DNA of 64,000 bases from Salipiger aestuarii (GCF_003259905.1 NZ_QLMG01000012.1:1-64000), one strand, 5' to 3'; shown: positions 41,583 through 51,234, numbered from the stretch's first letter. Program-made: numbers and translations. The notes: generated by a model not told the origin, from the letters alone.

Positions 41583-43697
41583 TCAGTGGCCTCCTCGCCT
41601 GGTGGGAACGATTACGGCGTCCGCAGCCACGGCACCCTGGCCGCTGGGTCCAACGATCAACGGGTTGACGTCAATGGTCTCAAGCGCTGCCCCGTGATGG
41701 GCCGCAAAGGCGGACAGGCGCGCAAGGGCGTCGGCAAGCGCGCCGATGTCGCGTTCGGGCGCGCCGCGGAAGGCGTCCAGCAGTTTGCGACCGTGGATTT
41801 CGTCGATCATCCGACGCGCTTCGGCGGGCCCGAAAGGGGCAACCCGGAAGGACACGTCCCCCAGGGCCTCGACCAGCACGCCGCCCAGGCCGAACATGAC
41901 CACCGGGCCGAATGCCGGATCCTGGGTCACACCGAGTATGGCCTCCAGCCCCGGTGCGGCCTGTTCCGCCACGACCAGACCGTCGATCCGCGCATCGGGC
42001 GCTTTTTCGGACGCCAGCTTCAGGATTTGCACCGCGGCGGACCGGACGTCTTCGGCCGAGCGCAGGTTCAGCGCCACGCCGCCGATATCGGATTTATGCA
42101 AGATGTCGGGCGAAGCGATCTTCAGCACGACCGGAAAGCCCATCTCCTGCGCCGCCTCGGCTGCCGCCTCCGGGGTCTTGGCCAGGGTTTCGCGCACGAT
42201 TGCGATGCCCGCTTCGGCCAGCAGCGCCTTGGCCTCGATCTCGTTCACCATGTCGTCCGGCAACGGCGACAGGTCGGACAGTTCGGGTATCGGGTCATGT
42301 TCGCCGGCCCGCGCGAAGGATCTGGCGAAATAGCGCAATGCGGCCATGGCACGGACCGCGCGGGTCGGTTCCTCGAACACGATGAACCCCGACTTTTCAT
42401 ATGCGGCACGGCCCTCGGGTTCGGTCAGCGAACAGAACAGCATCGGCCGGCCGGGAAACTTCTCGCGGATGCGCTCCAGCCCGGTCCGGATGGCTTCGTT
42501 CAGGTCGGCGACAAGACCGACCGTGGACATGAAGATGATGGCACCGTCAATTTCGCCGTCGCCAAACAACACATCCATGTTGGTTTCCAGCAGGTCGATC
42601 TGGTTGACCAGCTGCGCCGTCACATCGACCGGGTTTCGGACGCCTGCGAAAGGCAGCACCTCTTTCAGCTTTTTCTGCGCGTGATCGGGAAGCGCGGGCA
42701 CGTCCAGTTTCAGTTTCTCGGCCTCGTCGGCCATCAGCACCCCAACGCCGCCGGACACCGTCACAAGGCCCAGTCGGTCGCCCTGCATCATCGACGCGGA
42801 TTCGGCGCAGGCATAGGTCACATCGAACATTTCATCGACCGATTGCGCCCGGTACACGCCGTATTGCCGAAAAGCCGCGTCATAGACCGCGTCGGACCCC
42901 GCCAGCGAGGCGGTATGCGATTGCGCGGCCTCGGCACCGACCGCGCTGCGGCCGACCTTCATCATGACCACCGGCTTTTCCCGTGCGCGCGCCAGTTCAA
43001 GGGCCTCGACCAGCCTGTCGCGGTCAGTCGCGCCTTCGAGGTATCCCATGATTACGCGGGTTTCGTCATCCTGCGCGCAATAGGCTACCGCATCGGCGAA
43101 ATCGACGTCGCAGGAATTGCCCGTCGTCGCCCAGAGGTTCACACCCAGTCCGCGCATCCTGACCAGCGTCATGCAATACGACCCGAAGGCGCCGCTCTGG
43201 CTGACGATCGACACGCCGCCGGGCTTGGGCAGGTGCTTTTCGACCCCCGGTGTAAAGGTGGCGTAAAGATTGTGGCGCACATTGGCGATGCCCAGGCAAT
43301 TCGGCCCGACAAGCCGCATACCGCCTTCGCGCGCGATATCGACCATTCGCGCCTGAAGCGCGGCCCCTTCGGCATTAACCTCGGAGAACCCAGAGCTGAA
43401 GATCACCGCGCCCCGCACGCCGCGCGCCGCGCAATCCTCGACCGCCTGAACCGCCAGCGGCGCGGGCAGCGCGATCACCGCCAGATCCGGTGTCGACGGG
43501 GCCTCGGTGATCGACGGATACGCCGTCAGGCCCTGCACTTCGGGCGATTTCGGGTTTATCGGCAGGATCGTGCCCTGGAACCCATGCCGTTTGAGAAAAT
43601 CCACCGGCCGTCCGCCGATGCGTTTCGGGTCGCTCGACGCGCCGATCACGGCAACAGAACGAGGGGCGAAAATGGCATCCATTCCGTCAATACGCAT
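41583..43697 (-). CDS. NDP-forming acyl-CoA synthetase, fused alpha-beta type
   Basis: A 704-residue protein of the ADP-forming acetyl-CoA synthetase superfamily (also related to Pat acetyltransferases but without the GNAT domain). Order: CoA-binding Rossmann domain (SVAVIGASSDPKRIGG), succinyl-CoA-ligase-like domains (SIVSQSGAFGSYC; the phosphorylated His in AQSHTASLAGSDAVYD), then a C-terminal ATP-grasp domain (AGIAIVRETLAKTPEAAAEA, VVLKIASPDILHKSDIGGVA). It interconverts an acyl-CoA and its acid with ATP or GTP. It is the third gene of unit B after a CaiB transferase and a dehydrogenase. A split version of the same enzyme opens the divergent unit C. Confidence 0.9.
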   Translation of the reverse strand: MRIDGMDAIFAPRSVAVIGASSDPKRIGGRPVDFLKRHGFQGTILPINPKSPEVQGLTAYPSITEAPSTPDLAVIALPAPLAVQAVEDCAARGVRGAVIFSSGFSEVNAEGAALQARMVDIAREGGMRLVGPNCLGIANVRHNLYATFTPGVEKHLPKPGGVSIVSQSGAFGSYCMTLVRMRGLGVNLWATTGNSCDVDFADAVAYCAQDDETRVIMGYLEGATDRDRLVEALELARAREKPVVMMKVGRSAVGAEAAQSHTASLAGSDAVYDAAFRQYGVYRAQSVDEMFDVTYACAESASMMQGDRLGLVTVSGGVGVLMADEAEKLKLDVPALPDHAQKKLKEVLPFAGVRNPVDVTAQLVNQIDLLETNMDVLFGDGEIDGAIIFMSTVGLVADLNEAIRTGLERIREKFPGRPMLFCSLTEPEGRAAYEKSGFIVFEEPTRAVRAMAALRYFARSFARAGEHDPIPELSDLSPLPDDMVNEIEAKALLAEAGIAIVRETLAKTPEAAAEAAQEMGFPVVLKIASPDILHKSDIGGVALNLRSAEDVRSAAVQILKLASEKAPDARIDGLVVAEQAAPGLEAILGVTQDPAFGPVVMFGLGGVLVEALGDVSFRVAPFGPAEARRMIDEIHGRKLLDAFRGAPERDIGALADALARLSAFAAHHGAALETIDVNPLIVGPSGQGAVAADAVIVPTRRGGH

Positions 43698-43719
43698 GGG
43701 TCTTCCTTTGATGTTCGAA

Positions 43720-44886
43720 TTAGTAGGATTTCGGCAGGCCGAGCGCGTGTTCCGCGATGAACGACAGCACCAGTTGCGGTGTTACCGGCGCGATGCGGAA
43801 CAGGATGGCTTCGCGCACAAGGCGTTCGACATGGTATTCCTTGGCATATCCGAAACCGCCGAAAGTCAGCTGCGCGGTCTGCGTCGCCTTGACCGCCGCT
43901 TCGCCGGCCAGGTATTTGCCCGCGTTGGCCTCGTTTCCGCAGGGCTTGCCGGCATCGTAAAGCGCGCCGGCGTTCATCGCCATCAGATTGGCCGCTTCCA
44001 GTTCCGCCCAGCAGGCGGCCAGCGGATGCTGCACGCCCTGATTCTGGCCGATCGGCCTGCCAAACACGACGCGCTCATTGGCGTAATTGGCGGCGCGGCG
44101 CAGCGCGTTGCGCCCGATGCCCACAGCCTCGGCGGCGACCAGCACCCGTTCGGGATTCAGCCCGTGCAGGATCTGGCGAAAGCCCTGACCTTCCTCGCCG
44201 ATCAGATCGGCGGCCGGTATCGGCAGCCCGTCGATGAACAGCTCGTTTGAATCGACACACTTGCGGCCCATCTTCTCGATCTCGCGCACGGTGACGAATG
44301 TCCGGTCAAGATCGGTGTAGAACAGGCTTAGGCCTTCGGTTGGTTTCTTGACATCCTCAAGCGGGGTGGTGCGCGCCAGCAGCAGGATCTTGTCCGCAAC
44401 CTGGGCGGTCGAAATCCAGACCTTTTGCCCGTGCACGACATAGCGGTCACCTTGGCGCACGGCGCGGGTTTTCAGCTTCGTCGTGTCCAGGCCAGTCGTC
44501 GGTTCTGTGACGCCGAAACAGGCCTTTTGCTCACCGGCCACCAGCGGCGGAAGGTACTTTTTCTTCTGGTCGTCGGTGCCGAACTTGACGACCGGATTGA
44601 GGCCGAAGATGTTCATGTGCACCGCCGAAGCCGCGCTGTTGCCGCCACCGGACTCCGCGATCGCCTGCATCATGATGGCGGCGTCGACGATTCCAAGACC
44701 GGCCCCGCCGTATTCCTCGGGGATGGCGATTCCCAGCCAGCCATCGCGGGCCAGCTTCTGGTGCAGTTCGTGCGGGAAACCGCCTTCGCGATCCCGGTTT
44801 TGCCAGAACTCATCGTCGAATTCTGCGCAAACCCGCAGGATCGCATCGCGGATTCCCTGCTGATCGGATGTCATCTGATAGGTCAT
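43720..44886 (-). CDS. Acyl-CoA dehydrogenase (atypical C-terminus)
   Basis: A 388-residue acyl-CoA dehydrogenase. Core motifs are present: EEYGGAGLGIVDAAIMMQAI, CFGVTEPTTGLDTTKLKT, KVWISTAQVADKILLL, RVLVAAEAVGIGRNAL and TFGGFGYAKEYHVERLVRE. The usual catalytic-base motif (EGTxEIQ) is replaced by FRIAPVTPQLVL, which occurs in a subfamily where the base may come from another position. It is the middle gene of unit B. The substrate is unknown; the flanking CoA-transferase and synthetase suggest a short or branched acyl-CoA. Confidence 0.9.
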   Translation of the reverse strand: MTYQMTSDQQGIRDAILRVCAEFDDEFWQNRDREGGFPHELHQKLARDGWLGIAIPEEYGGAGLGIVDAAIMMQAIAESGGGNSAASAVHMNIFGLNPVVKFGTDDQKKKYLPPLVAGEQKACFGVTEPTTGLDTTKLKTRAVRQGDRYVVHGQKVWISTAQVADKILLLARTTPLEDVKKPTEGLSLFYTDLDRTFVTVREIEKMGRKCVDSNELFIDGLPIPAADLIGEEGQGFRQILHGLNPERVLVAAEAVGIGRNALRRAANYANERVVFGRPIGQNQGVQHPLAACWAELEAANLMAMNAGALYDAGKPCGNEANAGKYLAGEAAVKATQTAQLTFGGFGYAKEYHVERLVREAILFRIAPVTPQLVLSFIAEHALGLPKSY

Positions 44887-44916
44887 GGTGTTCTCCTCGA
44901 ATCTCGCAATCCGCTC

Positions 44917-46131
44917 TCAGCGGTCCGGCCCGGCGATGGTGCCGTTCTGGGTGAGGGTGTCGATCTGCCCGGCGTCGTATCCGAGCTCTTCCAGCACCGC
45001 GCGGCTGTCGACGCCCAGCTCGCTGCGCCCGAGCCAGCGCAGCCGCCCCGGCGTCTTGTCCAGCTTTGGGATGGGGCCAACGACCTTGGTGTCGTCGCCC
45101 TCGACCCCGACGATATCGCCGCGCGCCGCGATCTGCGGATCGGCCAGGATGTCATCGACGTCATAGACCATCGCCGCCACGGCATCGTGGGCCTGGAAGA
45201 TGTCGATCGCCTTCTGCGCGTCATGCCGGGCCACGAATGCCCCAAGCCGGTCCACGATTTCGTCCATGTGCTCCACGAAGCCGTCCAGATTTTGGAATTG
45301 CGGCTGTTCCGCCCATTCCTTTCCGCCCGCGGCCTCCAGAAGCCGACGTCCGGTCGCCGCACTGCCGGCGCTGATTGTGACCCATTTCCCGTCCCGGGCG
45401 CGAAACACCCCCGCCGGGGCGTAGGAATTGGGGGCCTGAAGCCCGTTTCGGTCAACCGGAAGCCCCGCGCCGGTCCGCGTCGGAACGTGATAGTCGATCA
45501 GGCGCAACAGCGGCTCGAAGATGGCGAGGTCCACCACCTGGCCCCTGGCGCTGCCGTTGCGCACCGCATGAAGCGCCATCATCGCGCCGTAGGCCGCCAT
45601 GAGGCCCGTGGTTGAATCCGCGGCGGGAAAGCCGGGGTGCATCGGCGCGTTGTCGGCAAAGCCGGTCATGTTGGCCAGCCCGCTCATGGCCTCGCCGGCC
45701 CGACCGAAACCCGGCCAGGAGGAACGCGGCCCGGTCTGCCCATAGCCCGAGATCCGCACGATCACCAGATCCGGGTTCCATTCATGCAGAACCTCTGGCG
45801 CCAACCCCGCCCTTTCAAGCACGCCGGGGCGGAAGTTCTCGATCAGAACCTGCGCGTTTTCGACCAGGCGGCGCAGAACCTCGCGGCCGTCGTCGGTCTT
45901 CCAGTCCAGCGCCACCAGTCGCTTGTTTCGGGCCAGCGTCTTCCACCACACGCCGACGCCATCCTTGGCGCGCGCGCTCAGAACCCGCAGCATGTCGCCC
46001 TGCCCCGGTCGTTCGATCTTGATCACCTCAGCGCCGAAATCCGAGAGCAGAGCGCCGCACATCGGCGCGGCAATCACATGCCCCATTTCAATCACCCTGA
46101 GGTCGCTCAGCGGCCCGTCTTTTATCGTCAC
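44917..46131 (-). CDS. CaiB/BaiF family (class III) CoA-transferase
   Basis: A 404-residue class III CoA-transferase, first gene of unit B. Motifs: LRVIEMGHVIAAPMCGALLS, DFGAEVIKIERPGQGDMLR, VLIENFRPGVLERAGL, VRISGYGQTGPR and GFPAADSTTGLMAAYGAMMA with the catalytic Asp. Likely substrate activation by CoA transfer. It is divergent from unit C, with 158 bases between the two starts. Three CaiB-type genes occur in the window and none is a close copy of another by eye. Confidence 0.9.
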   Translation of the reverse strand: MTIKDGPLSDLRVIEMGHVIAAPMCGALLSDFGAEVIKIERPGQGDMLRVLSARAKDGVGVWWKTLARNKRLVALDWKTDDGREVLRRLVENAQVLIENFRPGVLERAGLAPEVLHEWNPDLVIVRISGYGQTGPRSSWPGFGRAGEAMSGLANMTGFADNAPMHPGFPAADSTTGLMAAYGAMMALHAVRNGSARGQVVDLAIFEPLLRLIDYHVPTRTGAGLPVDRNGLQAPNSYAPAGVFRARDGKWVTISAGSAATGRRLLEAAGGKEWAEQPQFQNLDGFVEHMDEIVDRLGAFVARHDAQKAIDIFQAHDAVAAMVYDVDDILADPQIAARGDIVGVEGDDTKVVGPIPKLDKTPGRLRWLGRSELGVDSRAVLEELGYDAGQIDTLTQNGTIAGPDR

Positions 46132-46235
46132 GCGGTCTTCTCCCAGATTGCCATTTCTCGATCGTCAAGCCCCAATCTCCGGGTCCAGCGCCCCTATTCT
46201 CCCCGGAACCGAAATCCATTGCGAGAATAATCGAA

Positions 46236-46261
46236 CGCCCGTTAGATCTTCGAAACGGGCG
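46236..46261. promoter_or_regulatory. Inverted repeat CGCCCGTT-N10-AACGGGCG in the divergent B/C promoter region
   Basis: Perfect 8-base arms, 29 bases upstream of the unit C start codon. It may be an operator for the divergent promoters or a leader stem-loop of unit C. The CACATATGTG palindrome is not present in this gap. Confidence 0.5.
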
Positions 46262-46289
46262 GTGAAATTTTCACTTGACGGAGAAAGAA

Positions 46290-47705
46290 ATGGCTGAACC
46301 AGAGACGAATCGAATGGCGACACGCCGGCCTTCGGTTGCACAGGCATTGGATGGTTTGTTTGATCCCCGCACCATCGCGGTGGTCGGGGCGTCGCGCACC
46401 AAGGGCAAGCTCGGGCAGGCCGTGCTGGCGCTGCTGAAGAGCAACGGCTATCGCGGCAAGATCATCCCGGTGAACCCGTCGGGCGGCGAGATCGAGGGGC
46501 TTGCGGCTGTGCGCAGTCTGGATGAGATCGACGGCCCGATCGACGTGGTCGTTCTGGCAACCCCGGTCGGTGTCGCTCTGGATGCGCTGGAAAGCTGCGC
46601 CCGGCTCGATGTCAAGGCCGTGGTCGGGGTGACCTCGGGATTTTCGGAGGCCGGCGAAGACGGGCGCAGCAACGAGATGCGGCTGCGCCGGATCATGCAG
46701 GACGCGCCCTTTCGTCTGGTCGGGCCGAACTGCGAAGGCGTGGTGCGCCCCGCAACGGACCTGCAACTGACTTTCAGCCCGATGTTCAACGGTCTCAGGC
46801 CCGGCCCGGTCGCGATGATTTCCCAGTCCGGCGCGCTTGCGGGCCTTATGGCATTGCGTCTGGGCGAACGCGGCGTGGGGATCAATGCCATCGTCTCCAG
46901 CGGCAACGAAACCGATCTGACCGCGGCGGATCTGCTTGAATATCTGGGCAACGACCCTGAGACCCGCGTGGTGCTGTGCTACGTCGAGGAACTGCGCGAC
47001 GGGCGACGGTTCGCCGAGGTGGCCCGGCGGCTGACGCAGGACGGAAAGCATGTCGTTGCGGTCAAGGGCGGGCGAAGCCGCGCCGGATCGCGCGCGGTCC
47101 AGTCGCATACCGGCGCGATGGCCGGGGACGACCGGGTGATCAGCGCGGTGTTTCGTGAAACCGGGGTTATCCGCGCGCGGGAATCCGTGGCCGCCGTCGA
47201 TGCCGTCACGGCCCTCGCCGCGGGGCGGCGGCCTGCCGGCAACCGGGTCGGCATCATCTCTGTCACCGGCGGGCTCGGCGTCGAGATGACCGACCTTGCC
47301 GAAAGCGCCGGGTTCGAGGTGCCGGTCCTGGACGAGGCGACGCAGACCGCGCTGTCGCACTATGTGCCGTTCTACGGCTCGGTGTCGAATCCGGTCGATC
47401 TGACCGGCGTCGTTCTGGCGAATCCCACCTATGTGGGCCGCTGCCTGAAGGCCGTCGCAGCTGATCCGGGCGTGGATATCGCCATCGCAATTATCACATT
47501 TGTGCCGGATCAGCAGTTCATCGAGGCGTTGGCCGAGGCGTTCGACAGCACCGGCAAGCCGATCCTGATCGTCTGGACCGGCGCGGCGCGCAGCAATGCC
47601 TCGGGCGAGGCGCTGCGCGAACGGGCTGTTCCGGTGTATGATTCGCCGGCGCGTGCGGCGTCGGGGCTTGCGGCGCTGGCGGCCATGACGGGAGAAGTGG
47701 CATGA
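46290..47705 (+). CDS. NDP-forming acyl-CoA synthetase, alpha subunit (CoA-binding and ligase domains)
   Basis: A 471-residue alpha part of an ADP-forming acyl-CoA synthetase. It has the CoA-binding domain (IAVVGASRTKGKLGQAVL), VTSGFSEAGED, VGPNCEGVV and MISQSGALAGLMALR. The conserved phospho-His is in AVQSHTGAMAGDDRV, and GIISVTGGLGVEM follows. The protein ends where the ATP-grasp domain would begin, and that domain is encoded by the next gene, overlapping by four bases. The ATG at 46290 has GGAG about nine bases upstream; an in-frame TTG at 46275 is less likely. Confidence 0.88.
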   Translation: MAEPETNRMATRRPSVAQALDGLFDPRTIAVVGASRTKGKLGQAVLALLKSNGYRGKIIPVNPSGGEIEGLAAVRSLDEIDGPIDVVVLATPVGVALDALESCARLDVKAVVGVTSGFSEAGEDGRSNEMRLRRIMQDAPFRLVGPNCEGVVRPATDLQLTFSPMFNGLRPGPVAMISQSGALAGLMALRLGERGVGINAIVSSGNETDLTAADLLEYLGNDPETRVVLCYVEELRDGRRFAEVARRLTQDGKHVVAVKGGRSRAGSRAVQSHTGAMAGDDRVISAVFRETGVIRARESVAAVDAVTALAAGRRPAGNRVGIISVTGGLGVEMTDLAESAGFEVPVLDEATQTALSHYVPFYGSVSNPVDLTGVVLANPTYVGRCLKAVAADPGVDIAIAIITFVPDQQFIEALAEAFDSTGKPILIVWTGAARSNASGEALRERAVPVYDSPARAASGLAALAAMTGEVA

Positions 47706-48373
47706 CCCCGAGGGAAACACTGGAAAACTGGCAGCGTGCCGGGCGCAAAGTGGTGCACGAGGCCGACGCGAAGGACCTGCTGCAACGCATCGGCATACCG
47801 GTGCCGAAACGCGACCCCACCGAGGGGCGCTGTGTCGCCAAGCTCTGTCACGACGACTATCCGCATAAATCCGATCATGGCCTTGTCCGTCTGGGTCTTG
47901 CGCCCGAAGAGGCGCAGCAGGCCGCGGCCGAAATGGCGCAACGGTTTGCGGGCGGCACCCCGCTGATCGAGGAAATGGAAGAGGGGTCGGTGGCCGAATG
48001 GATCATCGGCTGCAAACGCGACGACACCTTTGGCCCGATCGTTCTGGCCGGTCCAGGCGGCATTCTGGTGGAACTGATCGACGCGGCCGAAATCCGGCTT
48101 GCGCCCGCGGGGCCGCAAACCGCCGAGACGATGGTGGATTCGGGCCCCGGTGCCAGGTTGCTGGCGGGGCTGCGCGGCGCGGAACCCGCCGACAAGGGGG
48201 CTTTGGCGGACCTGATTTCACGCATATCTGTTTTCTTCGCCGAAAACGCCGATCTGATCTCGGAAATTGAAATCAACCCTGTGATGGTTCGGGCGGACGG
48301 GAAAGGATTGGCCGCTGCCGACGCCTTGATCGTGTTGTCACCCAACGCGGATGAACAGGAGAGTTTAACGTGA
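47702..48373 (+). CDS. NDP-forming acyl-CoA synthetase, beta subunit (ATP-grasp)
   Basis: A 223-residue ATP-grasp protein that completes the synthetase encoded upstream. It has the N-terminal helix AKDLLQRIGIPVPKRD, the nucleotide-binding KLCHDDYPHKSDHGLVRLGL, EWIIGCKRDDTFGPIVLAGP, and ends with EIEINPVMVRADGKGLAAAD, the usual C-terminal motif. It overlaps the alpha gene (ATGA) and the MaoC gene (GTGA), so production of the set is coupled. Confidence 0.88.
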   Translation: MTPRETLENWQRAGRKVVHEADAKDLLQRIGIPVPKRDPTEGRCVAKLCHDDYPHKSDHGLVRLGLAPEEAQQAAAEMAQRFAGGTPLIEEMEEGSVAEWIIGCKRDDTFGPIVLAGPGGILVELIDAAEIRLAPAGPQTAETMVDSGPGARLLAGLRGAEPADKGALADLISRISVFFAENADLISEIEINPVMVRADGKGLAAADALIVLSPNADEQESLT

Positions 48374-48870
48374 TACGTCACCCTTTCGGAGAGTTGTCAC
48401 TGGGCCAGACCGGCGTTTCGAGCGGGCGGACGATGACGGAAACCGACGTCGTCAATTTCTGCATGCTCACCGGGAACTGGCTTGAGCTGCATTCCAACAT
48501 CGAGCATGCCAAGGAGGCGATCTACGGCCAGCGCCTCGTTCAGGGCAGCCTCGTGTTTTCCATCGTCAACGCGATGATTCCCTTCGACAGCTCCGTGCTC
48601 GCTGCCTTCTACGGCTGCGACAGGCTGCGCTTTCTGCGCCCGACCTTCATCAACGACACCCTCTGGGCCCGCGTGGAAATCGTCAATCTCAAGGACCATG
48701 ACGAAAAGCACGGTGTCGTGACCAGCAAGCTGGAAGGCATCAACCAGCGTGACGAAACGGTGATGCGCTGCGAGTTCAGCCTGCTGATCCGCAAGACCCG
48801 CCTCGATCGTCCCGGAGAACCGCCCAAAGTCAGGGCCGCGCACGACGCCACGCAAGGAGAGAGCGCATGA
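48370..48870 (+). CDS. MaoC-like hydratase
   Basis: A 166-residue hot-dog-fold protein. The active-site helix region reads NFCMLTGNWLELHSNIEHAK. The position that is Asp in most MaoC proteins appears to be Asn (TGNWLELH), with the following His kept, so activity may be altered. It starts with GTG overlapping the upstream stop (GTGA) and is preceded by AGGAG. In unit C it would hydrate the enoyl-CoA made by the dehydrogenase encoded next. Confidence 0.82.
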   Translation: MIRHPFGELSLGQTGVSSGRTMTETDVVNFCMLTGNWLELHSNIEHAKEAIYGQRLVQGSLVFSIVNAMIPFDSSVLAAFYGCDRLRFLRPTFINDTLWARVEIVNLKDHDEKHGVVTSKLEGINQRDETVMRCEFSLLIRKTRLDRPGEPPKVRAAHDATQGESA

Positions 48871-50009
48871 ACTTTCTGACACCCGAACAGGAAATGTGGC
48901 GCGCGACCGTCGAGCGTTTCATCGACGAAGAGATCGGTCGCGACTACATCCGCAAATGCGACCTCGATCGCGAATACCCCTATGAGGCCTACGAAAAGGT
49001 TGCCAAGCAGGGCTGGCTGGGCATCCTGTTTTCCGAGGAAAGCGGCGGGCTGGGCGGCGACATCATGGATTACGCCCTGATGTGCGAGGGGCTGGCGAAA
49101 TACGGTTTCGACTTTTCCACCGGCCTGATGGTCGCCACCTTCACCGCGATGAACATCGAGAAATTCGGCACGCCCGAACAGAAAGAGCGCTACATCCGGC
49201 CGTTCCTCGATGGCGACATCCGCTTCTCGATCTCGATTTCCGAGCCCGGCGCCGGGTCGGACGCGGCTTCGACCAAGACTCGCGCGCGGCGCGACGGCAA
49301 CGGCTGGGTGGTCAAGGGGCAAAAGCTCTGGTGCTCGGGCGCAAAGGCCGACAATGCGATCCTTGCCATGCTGACCCGCACCGATCCCGATGCCCCCAAG
49401 CACAAGGGCCTGTCGGTGTTCCTGATCCCCAACGACACCGAAGGGCTGGACATCCGCAAGCTGCCGACCCTGGCACGGCGCGCAACAGGCACCACCGAGA
49501 TTTTCGTCGATGACGTGAAACTGCCCGCCGATGCCCTGCTGGGCACCGAAAACGAAGGCTGGAAAATCATCACCGACCACCTGGAACTGGAACGTGTCGC
49601 CGTGGCCGCCGCCTATGTCGGCAACGCCCAGACAGCGGTGGACGATGCCCTGCGCTACGCCCATGAGCGGATTCAGTTCGACAAGCCGATCTTTGACTTT
49701 CAGGTGATCCGCCACATGCTGGCCGACATGCAGACCCAGGTCGACGCCGCGCGGCTGCTGGTCTATCGCGCCGCCAGCCTGGCCGCGGCCAAGACGCCCT
49801 GCACGCGCGAAGTGTCGATGGCAAAGCTCTTTGCCTCCGAGACCCTGCAAACCGTCACGCGCAACGGCATGCAGATCCTCGGCGGCCATTCCATGCTGCC
49901 CGAGGCGGATATGGAACGCTATTTCCGCGAAGGAATGCAAAGCACCATCGGTGGCGGGACCTCGCAGATTCAGCGCACGCTGATCGCAAAGACCATGCGC
50001 CCGAACTGA
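48867..50009 (+). CDS. Acyl-CoA dehydrogenase with altered catalytic-base motif
   Basis: A 380-residue acyl-CoA dehydrogenase: LFSEESGGLGGDIMDYALMC, SISISEPGAGSDAASTKTRA, QKLWCSGAKADNAILAML and RIQFDKPIFDFQVIRHMLAD. Near the C-terminus the usual EGT motif reads IGGGTSQIQRTLIAK, so Glu is replaced by Gly; the base may lie elsewhere, as in some branched-chain or steroid-type enzymes. The start overlaps the MaoC stop by four bases (ATGA). It would oxidise the acyl-CoA formed by the split synthetase. Confidence 0.9.
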   Translation: MNFLTPEQEMWRATVERFIDEEIGRDYIRKCDLDREYPYEAYEKVAKQGWLGILFSEESGGLGGDIMDYALMCEGLAKYGFDFSTGLMVATFTAMNIEKFGTPEQKERYIRPFLDGDIRFSISISEPGAGSDAASTKTRARRDGNGWVVKGQKLWCSGAKADNAILAMLTRTDPDAPKHKGLSVFLIPNDTEGLDIRKLPTLARRATGTTEIFVDDVKLPADALLGTENEGWKIITDHLELERVAVAAAYVGNAQTAVDDALRYAHERIQFDKPIFDFQVIRHMLADMQTQVDAARLLVYRAASLAAAKTPCTREVSMAKLFASETLQTVTRNGMQILGGHSMLPEADMERYFREGMQSTIGGGTSQIQRTLIAKTMRPN

Positions 50010-50057
50010 CATCGGGGCCGCTTGGGGACACGACCGCACAACAAAGGGAAAGAGCAT

Positions 50058-51230
50058 ATGAAGAACGGACGCGATCCGGTGATCGTCGGCCTTGCCGACG
50101 CGCCAATCGAGGACGGGAAATTTGTCACGAAGGCTTCGGTTCTGGGCCATGCCGCCCTGGTGGCAAAGGCCGCCGTCGAAGAAGCCGGCCTGACGCTGGA
50201 CGATGTGGACGGTCTTCTGACCGCCGGCATGTGGGGCGTACCGGGGCCGGGGCAGCTTGCGACGGTGACGCTGGGCGAATATCTCGGCATCATGCCAACC
50301 TATGTCGACGGCACCAATATCGGCGGCTCGGCGTTTGAGGCGCATGTCGCCCATGCCGCGATGGCGCTGCGCGAGGGCTATTGCGAGGTGGCGCTGATCG
50401 TCTACAGCTCCGACCAGAAATCCTTGCGCAGCCGCAATCTGGGGGGGCGCCCCTCGGTCCTGTCGATGCAGCATGAAACACCCTATGGGATGCCGACGCC
50501 GGTGGGTGGCTACGCGATGGCGGCGCAGCGCCACATGCACGAATACGGCACCACCTCCGAGAACCTGGCCGAGATCGCCGTCGCCACCCGGAAATGGGCG
50601 CAGTTGAACCCCGCCGCGACGCGGCGCGATCCGCTGTCCGTCGACGACGTCCTGTCCAGCACGATGATCTCGGAACCGCTGCACCTGCTTGATTGCTGCC
50701 TTGTCACCGACGGCGCGGGCGCCATCGTGATGACCACCGCCGAACGCGCCAGGGACCTCAAGACCAAACCCGTCGCGGTCAAGGGCTATGGCGAGGCACA
50801 CACCCATTGGGCCATCGGAGAGATGCCCGATCTCGCCCGCCTGCTGCCGGCGCAAAAGGCTGGCGAAACCGCGATGAAAATGGCCGGCGTAAGCCATTCC
50901 GACATCGACGTGGTCGAGGTCTATGACAGTTTCACCATCACCGTCCTGCTGACGCTGGAGGCGCTGGGTTTCTGCAAGATCGGCGAAGGCGGCGATTTTG
51001 TCTCTGGCCAACGCACGGCGCCGGGCGGCGCCTTTCCGATGAACACCAATGGCGGCGGCCTGTCGGCGCTGCATCCGGGCATGTACGGGATGTTCCTGCT
51101 GATCGAGGCCACCCGCCAGTTGCGGGGCGTCTGCGGCGACCGGCAGGTCGCGGGTGCCGAGACCGCGCTGGTGCATGGCACGGGGGGCACGCTGTCCTCT
51201 GGCGCGACCGTGATTTTGCAGAAGGACTGA
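50058..51230 (+). CDS. Thiolase-superfamily protein lacking the catalytic cysteine (SCP-x/Ltp2-like)
   Basis: A 390-residue protein with thiolase fold features of the SCP-x type (PVIVGLADAPIEDG, HAALVAKAAVEEAGLTLDDV, VDVVEVYDSFTITVL, TNGGGLSALHPGMYG). The segment that normally holds the nucleophilic Cys (CAS or CGS) reads TNIGGSAFE, with Gly at residue 89. The second Cys region near the C-terminus reads LVHGTGGTLSSG, also without Cys. A normal thiolytic mechanism is therefore unlikely. Ltp2-type aldolases of steroid side-chain breakdown are thiolase-like proteins that work with a DUF35 partner, and a DUF35 gene follows five bases downstream. A retro-aldol cleavage of a 3-hydroxyacyl-CoA is the best guess. 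Confidence 0.82.
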   Translation: MKNGRDPVIVGLADAPIEDGKFVTKASVLGHAALVAKAAVEEAGLTLDDVDGLLTAGMWGVPGPGQLATVTLGEYLGIMPTYVDGTNIGGSAFEAHVAHAAMALREGYCEVALIVYSSDQKSLRSRNLGGRPSVLSMQHETPYGMPTPVGGYAMAAQRHMHEYGTTSENLAEIAVATRKWAQLNPAATRRDPLSVDDVLSSTMISEPLHLLDCCLVTDGAGAIVMTTAERARDLKTKPVAVKGYGEAHTHWAIGEMPDLARLLPAQKAGETAMKMAGVSHSDIDVVEVYDSFTITVLLTLEALGFCKIGEGGDFVSGQRTAPGGAFPMNTNGGGLSALHPGMYGMFLLIEATRQLRGVCGDRQVAGAETALVHGTGGTLSSGATVILQKD

Positions 51231-51234
51231 GCCG

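Noticed and set aside
46242-47720. 492-residue minus-strand frame opposite the synthetase alpha subunit
   Set aside because: Antisense shadow; the plus-strand gene has conserved motifs and a ribosome-binding site.
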